From: Comamonadaceae bacterium 2FH
GTDB lineage: Bacteria > Pseudomonadota > Gammaproteobacteria > Burkholderiales > Burkholderiaceae_C
NCBI GenBank assembly: GCA_005503335.1
Contig: SCMQ01000010.1
Span: 62,001-126,000 of the forward strand
DNA: 64,000 bases
Reading direction: 5' to 3'
A program made the position numbers and the translations under genes. Shown here one piece after another: positions 27,575 through 35,608 of this stretch. Under the pieces are notes generated by a model, which worked only from the letters and a program-made list of their open reading frames with translations, was not told the DNA's origin and ran no database searches. How positions within the stretch are numbered: position 1 is the first letter of the stretch; every line of letters begins with the position of its first letter.

Positions 27575-28450
27575 CTAGCGCATGCCGTTGCGGCTGGCGA
27601 GCTCGACGAACAGGCCGGCGTGGTCCAGGTCGGTCAGGCCATGCTCTATGCCTTCGGCGTAGAGCTTCTCGAACAGCGCGGTGATCGGGGCCTCGAAGCC
27701 GATCTCCTCGGCCGTGTCGAGCGCGTTGCGCATGTCCTTGAGCTGAACCGACATGCGCGCGCGCGGCGCGAAGTCGCGGTCCACCATGCGCTGGCCGTGC
27801 ACCTGCAGCACGCGGCTGTCGGCAAAGCCGCCCGCGATGGCCTCGCGCACCTTGGCCATGTCGGCGCCGCCCTTCTCGCACATCAGCAGGGCCTCGGCCA
27901 CGGCGCCTATCGTGATGCCGACGATCATCTGGTTGGCCAGCTTGGCGAGCTGGCCCGCGCCGTGCGGTCCCACATGGGTGGGGCGTCCCAGGGCCTCGAA
28001 GGCCGGGCGGGCGCGCTCGAAGTCCGCCGCCTTGCCGCCCGCCATGATGGCCAGGGTACCGGCCTCGGCGCCCACGGTGCCGCCCGACACCGGCGCGTCC
28101 AGGTGCGCGATGCCGCGCTCGCTGAGCCGGGCCGCATGGTCGCGCGCCTCGCGCGGCTTGATCGAGGACATGTCGACCACCAGGGTGCCGGGGCGCATGG
28201 CGGCGGCGGCGCCGGTCTCGGGGTCGAACAGCACCCCGCCGACGATGGCGCCGTTCTCCAGCATGCAGATCACGAGCTCGGCCGCCGCGGCGGCCTCGCG
28301 CGCCGTGTCATGCACCTGGGCGCCGTAGCGGGCCAGGCGCTCGGCCTTCTCGCGCGTGCGGTTCCAGGCGTGCACGGCATGGCCGGCCTCGCACAGCCGG
28401 CGTGCCATGGGCTGGCCCATGAAGCCTATGCCCAGTACTGCAATGTTCAT
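27575..28450 (-). CDS. 3-hydroxyisobutyrate dehydrogenase-like NAD(P) oxidoreductase
   Basis: A 291-residue beta-hydroxyacid dehydrogenase. The N-terminal cofactor motif is IAVLGIGFMGQPMARRL, the substrate motif is DAPVSGGTVGAEAGTLAIMAGG, and the catalytic lysine lies in GAGQLAKLANQMIVG. Relatives are 3-hydroxyisobutyrate dehydrogenase and tartronate semialdehyde reductase; sequence alone does not separate them. GGAGAGA precedes the ATG at 28450; an upstream in-frame ATG at 28513 is rejected because the cofactor fold begins at the later start. It is divergent from the AFMID-like hydrolase gene. Confidence 0.88.
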   Translation of the reverse strand: MNIAVLGIGFMGQPMARRLCEAGHAVHAWNRTREKAERLARYGAQVHDTAREAAAAAELVICMLENGAIVGGVLFDPETGAAAAMRPGTLVVDMSSIKPREARDHAARLSERGIAHLDAPVSGGTVGAEAGTLAIMAGGKAADFERARPAFEALGRPTHVGPHGAGQLAKLANQMIVGITIGAVAEALLMCEKGGADMAKVREAIAGGFADSRVLQVHGQRMVDRDFAPRARMSVQLKDMRNALDTAEEIGFEAPITALFEKLYAEGIEHGLTDLDHAGLFVELASRNGMR

Positions 28451-28664
28451 TTCTCTCTCCTGAAGGGGCTGCCGGCGCGCGCCTGGGGCGGGCTCGGCCT
28501 GGTAGGGGTTCACAAGGGCAGGGCTGCCAGGACCGGCACCCGCTTCTGCTGCAAATCATAGCCAGCGCATTCGCCCAGGCTGAACGTTTGCTGAAGGCCG
28601 GATGGACCCGAAACGCCTTGTGACAAGATGCGGGCTCACCAGCCACCACGGAGGACGACAAACC

Positions 28665-29516
28665 ATGCCCCTGCAAGACGCCGCCTGGCACGACCGCATG
28701 TACAACAACCGCGCCCTGGTGCCCGACCACGCCGAGCATCTGGCGCGCTGGGCGCGCGAATCCGAAGCGGCGCGCCGCACGCTGCCCTGCCGCCTCGACC
28801 TGGCCTATGGCGAGGGGCCGAACGAAACGCTGGACCTGTTTCCAGCGGCGCGCGCCGACGCGCCGGTGCTGGTCTTCATCCATGGCGGCTACTGGCGCAG
28901 CCTGGACAAGGCCGACCACTCCTTCGTCGCGCCCGAGTTCACCCAGCAGGGCGCTTGCGTGGTGATTCCCAACTACGCGCTGTGCCCGGCCGTCACCGTG
29001 CCGCAGATCACGCTGCAGATGGTCAAGGCCCTGGCCTGGACCTGGCGCCATGTTGCCGAGCACGGCGGCGACCCGCACCGCATCTGCGTGGTCGGCCACT
29101 CGGCCGGCGGGCATCTGGCGGCCATGCTGCTGGCCTGTGTCTGGAAGTCCTGGGCGCCGGACCTGCCCGCGGCCCTGGTGCGCCGGGCGCTGTCGATCTC
29201 GGGCCTGCACGATCTGGCGCCGATCCGGCGCACGCCCTTCCTGCAGGCCTCGCTGCATCTCACGCCGGCCCAGGTGGCCAAGGCCAGCCCGGCCAAGCTG
29301 CCGGCGCCGCGCCAGGGCCGGCTCTACAGCGTGGCCGGTGGCGACGAAAGCGCCGAGTTCCTGCGCCAATGCGCGCTGATCCGCGAGGCCTGGGGCGCGC
29401 GCGCCGTGCCCGTCTGCGAGACCTTGCCGGGCCTCGACCACTTCAGCGTGATGCAGTCCCTGGTGACGCCAGGCAGCCGCCTGAACCAACTGGCGCTGCA
29501 GTTGCTGGTGGACTGA
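28665..29516 (+). CDS. Alpha/beta hydrolase, arylformamidase (AFMID)-like
   Basis: A 283-residue cytoplasmic hydrolase. The oxyanion motif HGGYWRSLDK and the nucleophile elbow VGHSAGGHLAAM are those of the kynurenine-formamidase/esterase group, and the catalytic histidine lies in LPGLDHFSVM. GGAGGA precedes the ATG at 28665. No tryptophan-degradation genes are adjacent, so the substrate is open. A LysR regulator starts 19 bp downstream. Confidence 0.85.
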   Translation: MPLQDAAWHDRMYNNRALVPDHAEHLARWARESEAARRTLPCRLDLAYGEGPNETLDLFPAARADAPVLVFIHGGYWRSLDKADHSFVAPEFTQQGACVVIPNYALCPAVTVPQITLQMVKALAWTWRHVAEHGGDPHRICVVGHSAGGHLAAMLLACVWKSWAPDLPAALVRRALSISGLHDLAPIRRTPFLQASLHLTPAQVAKASPAKLPAPRQGRLYSVAGGDESAEFLRQCALIREAWGARAVPVCETLPGLDHFSVMQSLVTPGSRLNQLALQLLVD

Positions 29517-29535
29517 CGCCAGGGTGGGGACGGCG

Positions 29536-30435
29536 ATGAACCTCAAGCACCTGGAGCATTTGCTGGCGCTGGCCGAGACCGGCTCGTTCAGCCGCGCGGC
29601 CGAGCAGATGCACCTGACCCAGCCCGCGCTCAGCCGCAGCATCCAGACGCTGGAGGAGGAGCTGGGCGGCCGGCTGCTGGACCGCATAGGCAAGCGCAAC
29701 GAGCTCACGCCGCTGGGCCAGACCGTGGTGGCGCGTGCGCGGCGCATCGTGCTGGACGCGGCCGAGCTGCGGCGCAGCGTGGAGCTGCTGCAGCATGGCG
29801 GGGTGGGCAGCATACGCGTGGGCCTGGGCTCGGGGCCGGGCGGGCTGCTGATGACACCCTTCCTGCAGTTCATGGGCCAGCACCATCCGGCGGTCAAGGT
29901 CAGCATCACGCGCGGCGCCACCGAGCTGCAGCTGCTGCAACTGCGCGCGCGCGAGCTCGACGCGCTGGTGATCGACCTGCGCCGCATCGTGCCCGCGCCG
30001 GACCTCGCGATCGAGGACGTGGTGGAACTGCGCGCCGGCTTCATCTGCCGCAGCGGCCACCCGTTGCTGCGCCGGCCGCGCGTCGACTTCGAGGACCTGC
30101 TGAGCTTTCCGATCGCCTCGACGCCGCTGTCCGACGAGGTGACGCGGCAACTGGTCGACCACTTCGGGCCACGCGCCAACCCCCAGCAGCTGACCACCCT
30201 GCAGTGCGAGGACGTGGGCAGCCTGATCGACACCGTGCGCGCCACCGACGCGGTGTTCCTGGGCGTGGCCGCGGCGGCGCGCCAGGGCATCGCGGCGGGC
30301 GAGCTGGCCGAGCTCAAGGTGCTGCCGGCGTTCAAGGCCAGCGCCCGCTTCGGCTATGTCACGCTGGCCGGCCGCACCGAGGCGCCGGTGATGACTTTGT
30401 TCCGCCAGTTCGTGGCTCAGCACCTGCGCGACTGA
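29536..30435 (+). CDS. LysR-family transcriptional regulator
   Basis: A 299-residue regulator. The N-terminal winged helix-turn-helix is clear (LALAETGSFSRAAEQMHLTQ and PALSRSIQTLEEELGGRLLD), followed by a two-lobed effector-binding domain. ATG at 29536 is preferred over an in-frame GTG at 29524. It is probably co-transcribed with the hydrolase upstream and may control it or the receptor gene downstream; an AT-rich region with AATGCAT repeats lies between it and that gene. Confidence 0.92.
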   Translation: MNLKHLEHLLALAETGSFSRAAEQMHLTQPALSRSIQTLEEELGGRLLDRIGKRNELTPLGQTVVARARRIVLDAAELRRSVELLQHGGVGSIRVGLGSGPGGLLMTPFLQFMGQHHPAVKVSITRGATELQLLQLRARELDALVIDLRRIVPAPDLAIEDVVELRAGFICRSGHPLLRRPRVDFEDLLSFPIASTPLSDEVTRQLVDHFGPRANPQQLTTLQCEDVGSLIDTVRATDAVFLGVAAAARQGIAAGELAELKVLPAFKASARFGYVTLAGRTEAPVMTLFRQFVAQHLRD

Positions 30436-30556
30436 GCTTGCGTAATACATAATCGTAATGCATCATTTATATAAAAATAATGCATAAATGTACTGATTGG
30501 CATGTTTCTGGCATGCCCTGCAGGTGTTGTCTCAACCACCTTCAGGAGTTCCTGCC

Positions 30557-31576
30557 ATGCACCACCTGCCGACTTCCCTCCCGCGCCGCCAGCTGATCCA
30601 GGCCCTAGGCGCCTGCGCCTTGGGCGCGGGCGGAGCCCTGCGCACCGCCCTGGCCAGCGCGCCATCCTTTCCCTCGGGGCCGATCTCGCTCATGGTGCCC
30701 TATCCGGCGGGCGGCCCCTCGGACGTCATCGCGCGCATCTTCAACACCCCGCTGGGCAAGACCCTGGGCACGCCGGTGCTGGTGGACAACCTGGGCGGCG
30801 TCAGCGGCGCGCTGGGGGCGCAAAAGGTGCTGGCGGCTCCGGCCAGTGGCCGGTTCCTGTACCAGGGTTCGCCGAACGAGCTGATCCTGTCGCCGCTGGC
30901 AAATGCGGCGGTCAAGTTCGACACCGAGGACTTCCAGTTGCTGCAGTTGATCAGCCACGCGCCCATGGTGGTCGTGGCACGCAAGGGGCTGCCAGCCGGC
31001 GGCATGGACGAGCTCATCTCCCTGGCGCGCTGGGCGCAGAAGCAGCGGCCGTTGGCCTATGGCAGCGTGGGCATAGGCTCGCTTTACCATGTGCTGAGCG
31101 AACACCTGGGCCAGGTGGTGGGCGCCGGCTTCACGCATGTGCCCTACAAGGGGGTGGCGCCCCTGCTGCAGGACATGGCCGGCGGCAACCTGGACTTCGC
31201 CATCCTGCCGCACTTTGCCGCGATCGACGGCCTGGCCGCACAAGATCGGGTCAAGGTGCTGGGCCAGATCGGTGCGAGCCGCGCCGAAACGCTCAAGCAC
31301 CTGCCCACGGTCAACGAAGGTCGGCTGCTCAAGGGCTTTCACTTCGGCATCTGGAGCGGCTACCTGGTCAAGCGCGGCACGCCCGAGCCCGTGATGCGCA
31401 CGCTGCAGCAAGCCCTGCACGCCGCACTCGGTGATCCCCAGGTGCGGGCCTCGCTGGCCGCACAAAGCCAGATCGCTGCCGCGCCCATGTCGCTGGCCGA
31501 GGCTGCAAGTTTCTACGCCAGCGAAACCGCCGGCTACCGCAAGCTGGCCAAGGCTGTGGGCATCGCCCGGCAATGA
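30557..31576 (+). CDS. Bug-family (tripartite tricarboxylate) periplasmic receptor
   Basis: A 339-residue exported solute-binding protein. The leader has paired arginines and a hydrophobic core (PRRQLIQALGACALGAGG). The Bug signature MVPYPAGGPSDVIARI and the segment VPYKGVAPLLQDMAGG are present. Such receptors bind small carboxylates and are greatly expanded in Burkholderiales, usually without adjacent membrane components, as here. AGGAG precedes the ATG. Confidence 0.9.
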   Translation: MHHLPTSLPRRQLIQALGACALGAGGALRTALASAPSFPSGPISLMVPYPAGGPSDVIARIFNTPLGKTLGTPVLVDNLGGVSGALGAQKVLAAPASGRFLYQGSPNELILSPLANAAVKFDTEDFQLLQLISHAPMVVVARKGLPAGGMDELISLARWAQKQRPLAYGSVGIGSLYHVLSEHLGQVVGAGFTHVPYKGVAPLLQDMAGGNLDFAILPHFAAIDGLAAQDRVKVLGQIGASRAETLKHLPTVNEGRLLKGFHFGIWSGYLVKRGTPEPVMRTLQQALHAALGDPQVRASLAAQSQIAAAPMSLAEAASFYASETAGYRKLAKAVGIARQ

Positions 31577-31607
31577 GGCGCCGGCGGCACGGTCGGTGGG
31601 AACCGCC

Positions 31608-32450
31608 TCACGGGCCGGTGCCGCTCAGATGGCGCGCCGCCTCGGCCAGCGCGCCCACCAGCAGCAGCGCGCCCAGCGGCGCGCTCAGGCGCCGGCCCCA
31701 GGGCAGGTTCTTCTCGGCCGCCATGGCCGCGCCTATGGCCAGCATCCAGCCCGGATTGCCGGAGCCGACCACGAACATCAGCAGCATCAGCGCCCAGCAG
31801 CAGCCCACGCAGAACAGGCCGTGCATGGCGCCCAGGCGCAGGGCCTCGCGCCCCGGCGCCCGGCCGCGCCAGTGCTGGGTGATGAAGCCGAAGGGCGAGC
31901 GGCAGCGGTCCAGGCAGCGGTACTTGAGCGCGCTGAACTGGAACAGGCCCGCCGCGCCCAGCACCAGCGGACCGATGGTCCAGCCATGCCTGAACATCCA
32001 GTTGCTGGCCTCGGCCAGCCGGTGCAGCAGGCTGTCCACGCCATGCGCCGCCAGGCCGAAGCCGAACCAGGCCAGCAGGTAGCCCAGCACCACGCGCGCC
32101 AGCAAGGCCGAGGCATCGGCCCGATCCGCCGTCATGCGGCCGAACATGCGCAGCAGCGGGTAGATGGTGGGCAGCATCATGGCCGCCACCATCAGCAGCC
32201 AGGCCGCCGCGTGCAGCGCCGCCGGCAACAGCCAATCGCCCTGCGGCAGGCTGCGGCACCACTGGGCCAGCACGCCCAGCTCGCTCCAGCGGTCATGTGC
32301 GAGGTAGCGCTCCCAGGGGCTGGTGCTCCACAGCCACAGCGCGCTCCAGGCCAGCGCCACCAAGCCGCCGAGCAGCCAGATGAACAGCCGGTCGCGCACC
32401 TGCGCCCCGCCCGCGGCGGGGGCGCTACGCTCCGGCGAGCCGGCAGGCAT
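31608..32450 (-). CDS. DUF2182 predicted metal-binding membrane protein
   Basis: A 280-residue inner-membrane protein with about six or seven hydrophobic segments. Family features include AAWLLMVAAMMLPTIYPLLR, FQFSALKYRCLDRCRSP and the Cys-rich membrane segment GLFCVGCCWALMLLMFV. The family (COG5486) is annotated as a predicted metal-binding membrane protein without proven function. It follows the DUF1326 gene by 24 bp on the same strand, a pairing I recognise from other genomes, so the two likely work together. Confidence 0.82.
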   Translation of the reverse strand: MPAGSPERSAPAAGGAQVRDRLFIWLLGGLVALAWSALWLWSTSPWERYLAHDRWSELGVLAQWCRSLPQGDWLLPAALHAAAWLLMVAAMMLPTIYPLLRMFGRMTADRADASALLARVVLGYLLAWFGFGLAAHGVDSLLHRLAEASNWMFRHGWTIGPLVLGAAGLFQFSALKYRCLDRCRSPFGFITQHWRGRAPGREALRLGAMHGLFCVGCCWALMLLMFVVGSGNPGWMLAIGAAMAAEKNLPWGRRLSAPLGALLLVGALAEAARHLSGTGP

Positions 32451-32474
32451 GGGCAGTCTCCGGCGGGTGCCCGG

Positions 32475-33077
32475 TCAGGCGACGAACTTGAACACGCTCT
32501 GAATCGAGTTGTAGCCCTTGATGTCGACGTCGATGTTGAGCTTGTCGTTCTTGGCGCGGTAGCGCGTGGCCTTGCCCACGAAGGCCGGTGCGCCCGGTAC
32601 CGTGGAAAAGACGGTGTCATTCAACGTGGTGGTGGCACCGGTGGCGCCGCTGAACGACTCCATCTCGGCAAAGCTGACCTCGCCGACCTTGAGCGTGCCC
32701 TTGCCGCCCTGCACGTCGAAGTCGATCGGCACGCGCTCGACCGAGACCACGGTGCCGATCAGCTTGGCCATGTCGGCCACCGGCCCGCCCAGCTTGCCGG
32801 TGAAGACGTCCAGCATGGCCTGCTCCTGCTGCGGCGAGGACTTTTCGTCCACGTAGATCGCCGCACTCCAGTTGCCCTGCAGCACGTTGCCCGGGATGTA
32901 GGCCATGGCCGCCAGCGTGCGCCCCGATACGTCCACGCCGTTGACCGTGCCCTTGTCGAAATGCCAGGCCATCAGGCCCTTGCAATGGCCCAGGTCCGGG
33001 TCTTCGCCGACCCAGCAGGGGCAGATGGCCTTGCAGGTGCAGACCTCGAGCAAGCGCCCTTCGAGCTGATACGCCAT
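32475..33077 (-). CDS. DUF1326 family protein
   Basis: A 200-residue soluble protein with an N-terminal cysteine cluster (EVCTCKAICPCWVGE) and a conserved CKGLMAWHFDKGTVNGVDVSG segment. No signal peptide is seen. DUF1326 has no established biochemical role; the C-x-C-x4-C-x-C arrangement suggests metal or redox chemistry. The ATG at 33077 has a strong GGAGG site; an upstream in-frame start at 33164 is rejected. It forms a two-gene operon with the DUF2182 membrane protein. Confidence 0.82.
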   Translation of the reverse strand: MAYQLEGRLLEVCTCKAICPCWVGEDPDLGHCKGLMAWHFDKGTVNGVDVSGRTLAAMAYIPGNVLQGNWSAAIYVDEKSSPQQEQAMLDVFTGKLGGPVADMAKLIGTVVSVERVPIDFDVQGGKGTLKVGEVSFAEMESFSGATGATTTLNDTVFSTVPGAPAFVGKATRYRAKNDKLNIDVDIKGYNSIQSVFKFVA

Positions 33078-33214
33078 GGTGTCCTCCGATGCGTTGGATG
33101 TGTTGCTTCCACCTGCGCACCGGCCTTCAGGGCCGTCGACGGTGGCAGCAAGTCTAGGACGCACTTGTGGGATTTACAAATCCGCTGCCGCTGCCGCTGC
33201 GCTGCGGCGGCTGC

Positions 33215-35014
33215 TCAGGCGCTGAACTGCAGCGCCGCCAGCCTGGCGTAGACGCCGCCGGCCGCGACCAGGGCCTCATGCCGCCCTTGCTCGACCATGC
33301 GGCCATGCTCCAGCACCACGATGCGGTCCGCCTTTTGCACCGTGGCCAGGCGGTGGGCGATGACCAGGGTGGTGCGCCGGCCGGCCTGGCTGTGCATGGC
33401 GGACTCCAGCGCCGCCTGTACCATGCGCTCGCTCTCGGCGTCCAGCGCGCTGGTGGCCTCGTCCAGCAGCAGCAGCGGCGCGTTCTTGAGGATGGCGCGC
33501 GCGATCGCGATGCGCTGGCGCTGGCCGCCCGACAGACGCACGCCGCGCTCGCCCAGGAAGCTGTCGTAGCCCTGCGGCAGGGCACGCAGAAAGTCGTCGG
33601 CGAAGGCGGCGCGCGCGGCGGCCTCGACCTCGGTGTCGCTGGCGCCGGGCCGCCCGTAGCGTATGTTCTCGCGCGCGCTGGCCGAGAAGATCACGGGGTC
33701 CTGCGGTACCGTCGCCACGCGCCCGCGCAGCCGGTCCAGGTCCAGCTCGGGCAACGGCCGGCCGTCCAGCAGCACCTGGCCCGACTGAGGGTCGTAAAAG
33801 CGCAGCAGCAACTGGAACACCGTGCTCTTGCCGGCGCCGCTGGCGCCGACCAGGGCCACGGTCTCGCCCGGCGCGACGCGCAGCGTGAAGTCGCGCAGCG
33901 CCGGCGTGGCCGGTCGCGAGGGGTAGTGGAAGCTGATGCCTTCGAAGGCGACGGCGCAGCCCGCGGCCGGCGCCGGCAGCGGCGTCGCACGCGCGGGCGA
34001 GGCGATGGGCGAGCGCGCCTGCAGCAGTTCCATCAGCCGCTCGGTCGCGCCGGCGGCGCGCAGCAGGTCGCCGTAGACCTCGCCCAGCACCGCCACCGCG
34101 CCGGCCAGGATGATCACGTAGACCACGGTCTGGCCCAGGTGGCCGGCCGTGATCTGCCCGGCCAGCACCGCCTCGGTGCCGCGGTACAGGCCCCACAGCA
34201 GCAGGGCGGCGTTGGCGATGATGATGAAGGCGACCAGCGCCGAGCGCGCGCGCGTGCGGCGCACGGCGGTGCGGAAGGCCTCGTCGGTGGCGGCGTCGAA
34301 GCGCGCCGACTCGCGCGCCTGGGCCGTGTAGCTCTGCACCACGGGCATGGCGTTCAGCACCTCGGCGGCGATCGCGCTGGCGTCGGCCACCCGGTCCTGG
34401 CTGGCGCGCGAGAGCCGCCGCACGCGCCGGCCGAACCACATGCTGGGCAACACCACGGCCACCAGGATCAGCAGCACCTGGGTCATCACGTAGGGGTTGG
34501 TCCAGACCAGCATGAGCAGGGCGCCGGCCCCCATCACCGCGTTGCGCAGGCCCATGGACAGCGAGGAGCCCACCACGGTCTGCACCAGGGTGGTGTCGGC
34601 GGTCAGGCGCGAGAGCACCTCGCCGGTCTGCGTGGTCTCGAAGAACTCGGGGCTCTGGTCCAGCACATGGGCGTAGACCGCGTTGCGCAGGTCGGCGGTG
34701 ACGCGCTCGCCCAGCCAGCTGACCAGATAGTAGCGCGCCGCCGAGAACAGGCCGAGTGCAAAGGCCACGGCGAACAGCGCGAGGAACTGCCCGCGCAGGG
34801 CCAGCACCTGGGTGCCGCGGTCGCGCGCCGCCAGGCTGCCGTCGATCAGCTCGCGCAGCGCCAGCGGAAACAGCAGCGTGGCGCCGGCCGCGAGCAGCAG
34901 GAACAGCCCGGCCAGCACAATGCGTGCGCGGTAGGGGCGCAGGAAGGGCGCCAGGCCGCCGAGCGAGCGCGGCGCGCCTTGGCCGCGCGCGGTGGCGGAG
35001 GAGGGAATGGCCAT
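33215..35014 (-). CDS. ABC-type exporter, fused permease and ATPase
   Basis: A 599-residue half-transporter of the MsbA/multidrug-exporter class. Six transmembrane helices occupy ~1-310. The ATPase has Walker A GASGAGKSTVFQLLLR, signature LSGGQRQRIAIARAI, Walker B LLLLDEATSALDAESER and H-loop LVIAHRLATV. It probably works as a homodimer exporting lipids or drugs. I take ATG at 35014; another in-frame ATG at 35035 has a poorly spaced AGGG. It is divergent from the marR-efflux operon and shares its 54-75 bp control region. Confidence 0.92.
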   Translation of the reverse strand: MAIPSSATARGQGAPRSLGGLAPFLRPYRARIVLAGLFLLLAAGATLLFPLALRELIDGSLAARDRGTQVLALRGQFLALFAVAFALGLFSAARYYLVSWLGERVTADLRNAVYAHVLDQSPEFFETTQTGEVLSRLTADTTLVQTVVGSSLSMGLRNAVMGAGALLMLVWTNPYVMTQVLLILVAVVLPSMWFGRRVRRLSRASQDRVADASAIAAEVLNAMPVVQSYTAQARESARFDAATDEAFRTAVRRTRARSALVAFIIIANAALLLWGLYRGTEAVLAGQITAGHLGQTVVYVIILAGAVAVLGEVYGDLLRAAGATERLMELLQARSPIASPARATPLPAPAAGCAVAFEGISFHYPSRPATPALRDFTLRVAPGETVALVGASGAGKSTVFQLLLRFYDPQSGQVLLDGRPLPELDLDRLRGRVATVPQDPVIFSASARENIRYGRPGASDTEVEAAARAAFADDFLRALPQGYDSFLGERGVRLSGGQRQRIAIARAILKNAPLLLLDEATSALDAESERMVQAALESAMHSQAGRRTTLVIAHRLATVQKADRIVVLEHGRMVEQGRHEALVAAGGVYARLAALQFSA

Positions 35015-35054
35015 GCGCCAGTGTAAGCCTGTCATTGCCCTGACAAAAGTAGCC

Positions 35055-35083
35055 TTGACAATAATTGCCTAAGCAATTAATAT
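35055..35083 (+). promoter_or_regulatory. marR promoter with embedded operator palindrome
   Basis: TTGACA (35055-35060), a 17-bp spacer and TAATAT (35078-35083) form a near-consensus sigma-70 promoter. The spacer holds a perfect 7-4-7 inverted repeat, TAATTGC and GCAATTA (35062-35079), ideally placed for repression by the MarR protein encoded immediately downstream. The predicted transcript start coincides with the marR ATG at 35090. Confidence 0.72.
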
Positions 35084-35089
35084 CGAACC

Positions 35090-35608
35090 ATGACTGAGAA
35101 AAAGGCATACGGCTCCGGCGGTCGCGGCGAGGCCGTCGAGTTCTACCGCCCCGAGGACTATGCGCCCGAAGAGAGCATGGGCTACCTCATGCGCATGATC
35201 CTCTCCGAGGTCAAGCAGCAGGTCGAGCAGGAACTCGAGGCCTGCGGCCTGACTCACGCGCAGTGGGTGCCGCTGCTCAAGCTCTACCTGGGCCAGGCCT
35301 CGACCGTGGCCGAGGTGGCGCGCGGCTGCCAGCTCGACGCCGGCGCCACCACGCGCCTGCTGGACCGCATGGAGGCCAAGGGCCTGCTGCGCCGCGTGCG
35401 CTCCGAGGAGGACCGGCGCGTGGTGCACATCGAACTCACCGAGGAAGGGCGCCGCGCCGCGAGCCGCATCCCCGAAGTGCTCAGCCGCGTGCAGAACGCG
35501 CACCTGGCCGGCTTCTCGGCCGAGGAATGGAACACCCTCAAGAGCTACCTGCGCCGCATCCTGGCCAATGCCCAGGCATTGGCGGCCCAAGGAGAGAAGA
35601 ACCCATGA
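35090..35608 (+). CDS. MarR-family transcriptional regulator
   Basis: A 172-residue winged-helix regulator with a typical MarR core: HAQWVPLLKLYLGQASTVAE, then recognition helix region DAGATTRLLDRMEAKGLLRR and the wing SEEDRRVVHIELTEEG. It probably represses its own operon and perhaps the divergent ABC exporter through the palindrome at 35062-35079. Its stop overlaps the start of the outer-membrane efflux gene by 4 nt. The likely mRNA start at the A of the ATG suggests a leaderless message. Confidence 0.92.
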   Translation: MTEKKAYGSGGRGEAVEFYRPEDYAPEESMGYLMRMILSEVKQQVEQELEACGLTHAQWVPLLKLYLGQASTVAEVARGCQLDAGATTRLLDRMEAKGLLRRVRSEEDRRVVHIELTEEGRRAASRIPEVLSRVQNAHLAGFSAEEWNTLKSYLRRILANAQALAAQGEKNP

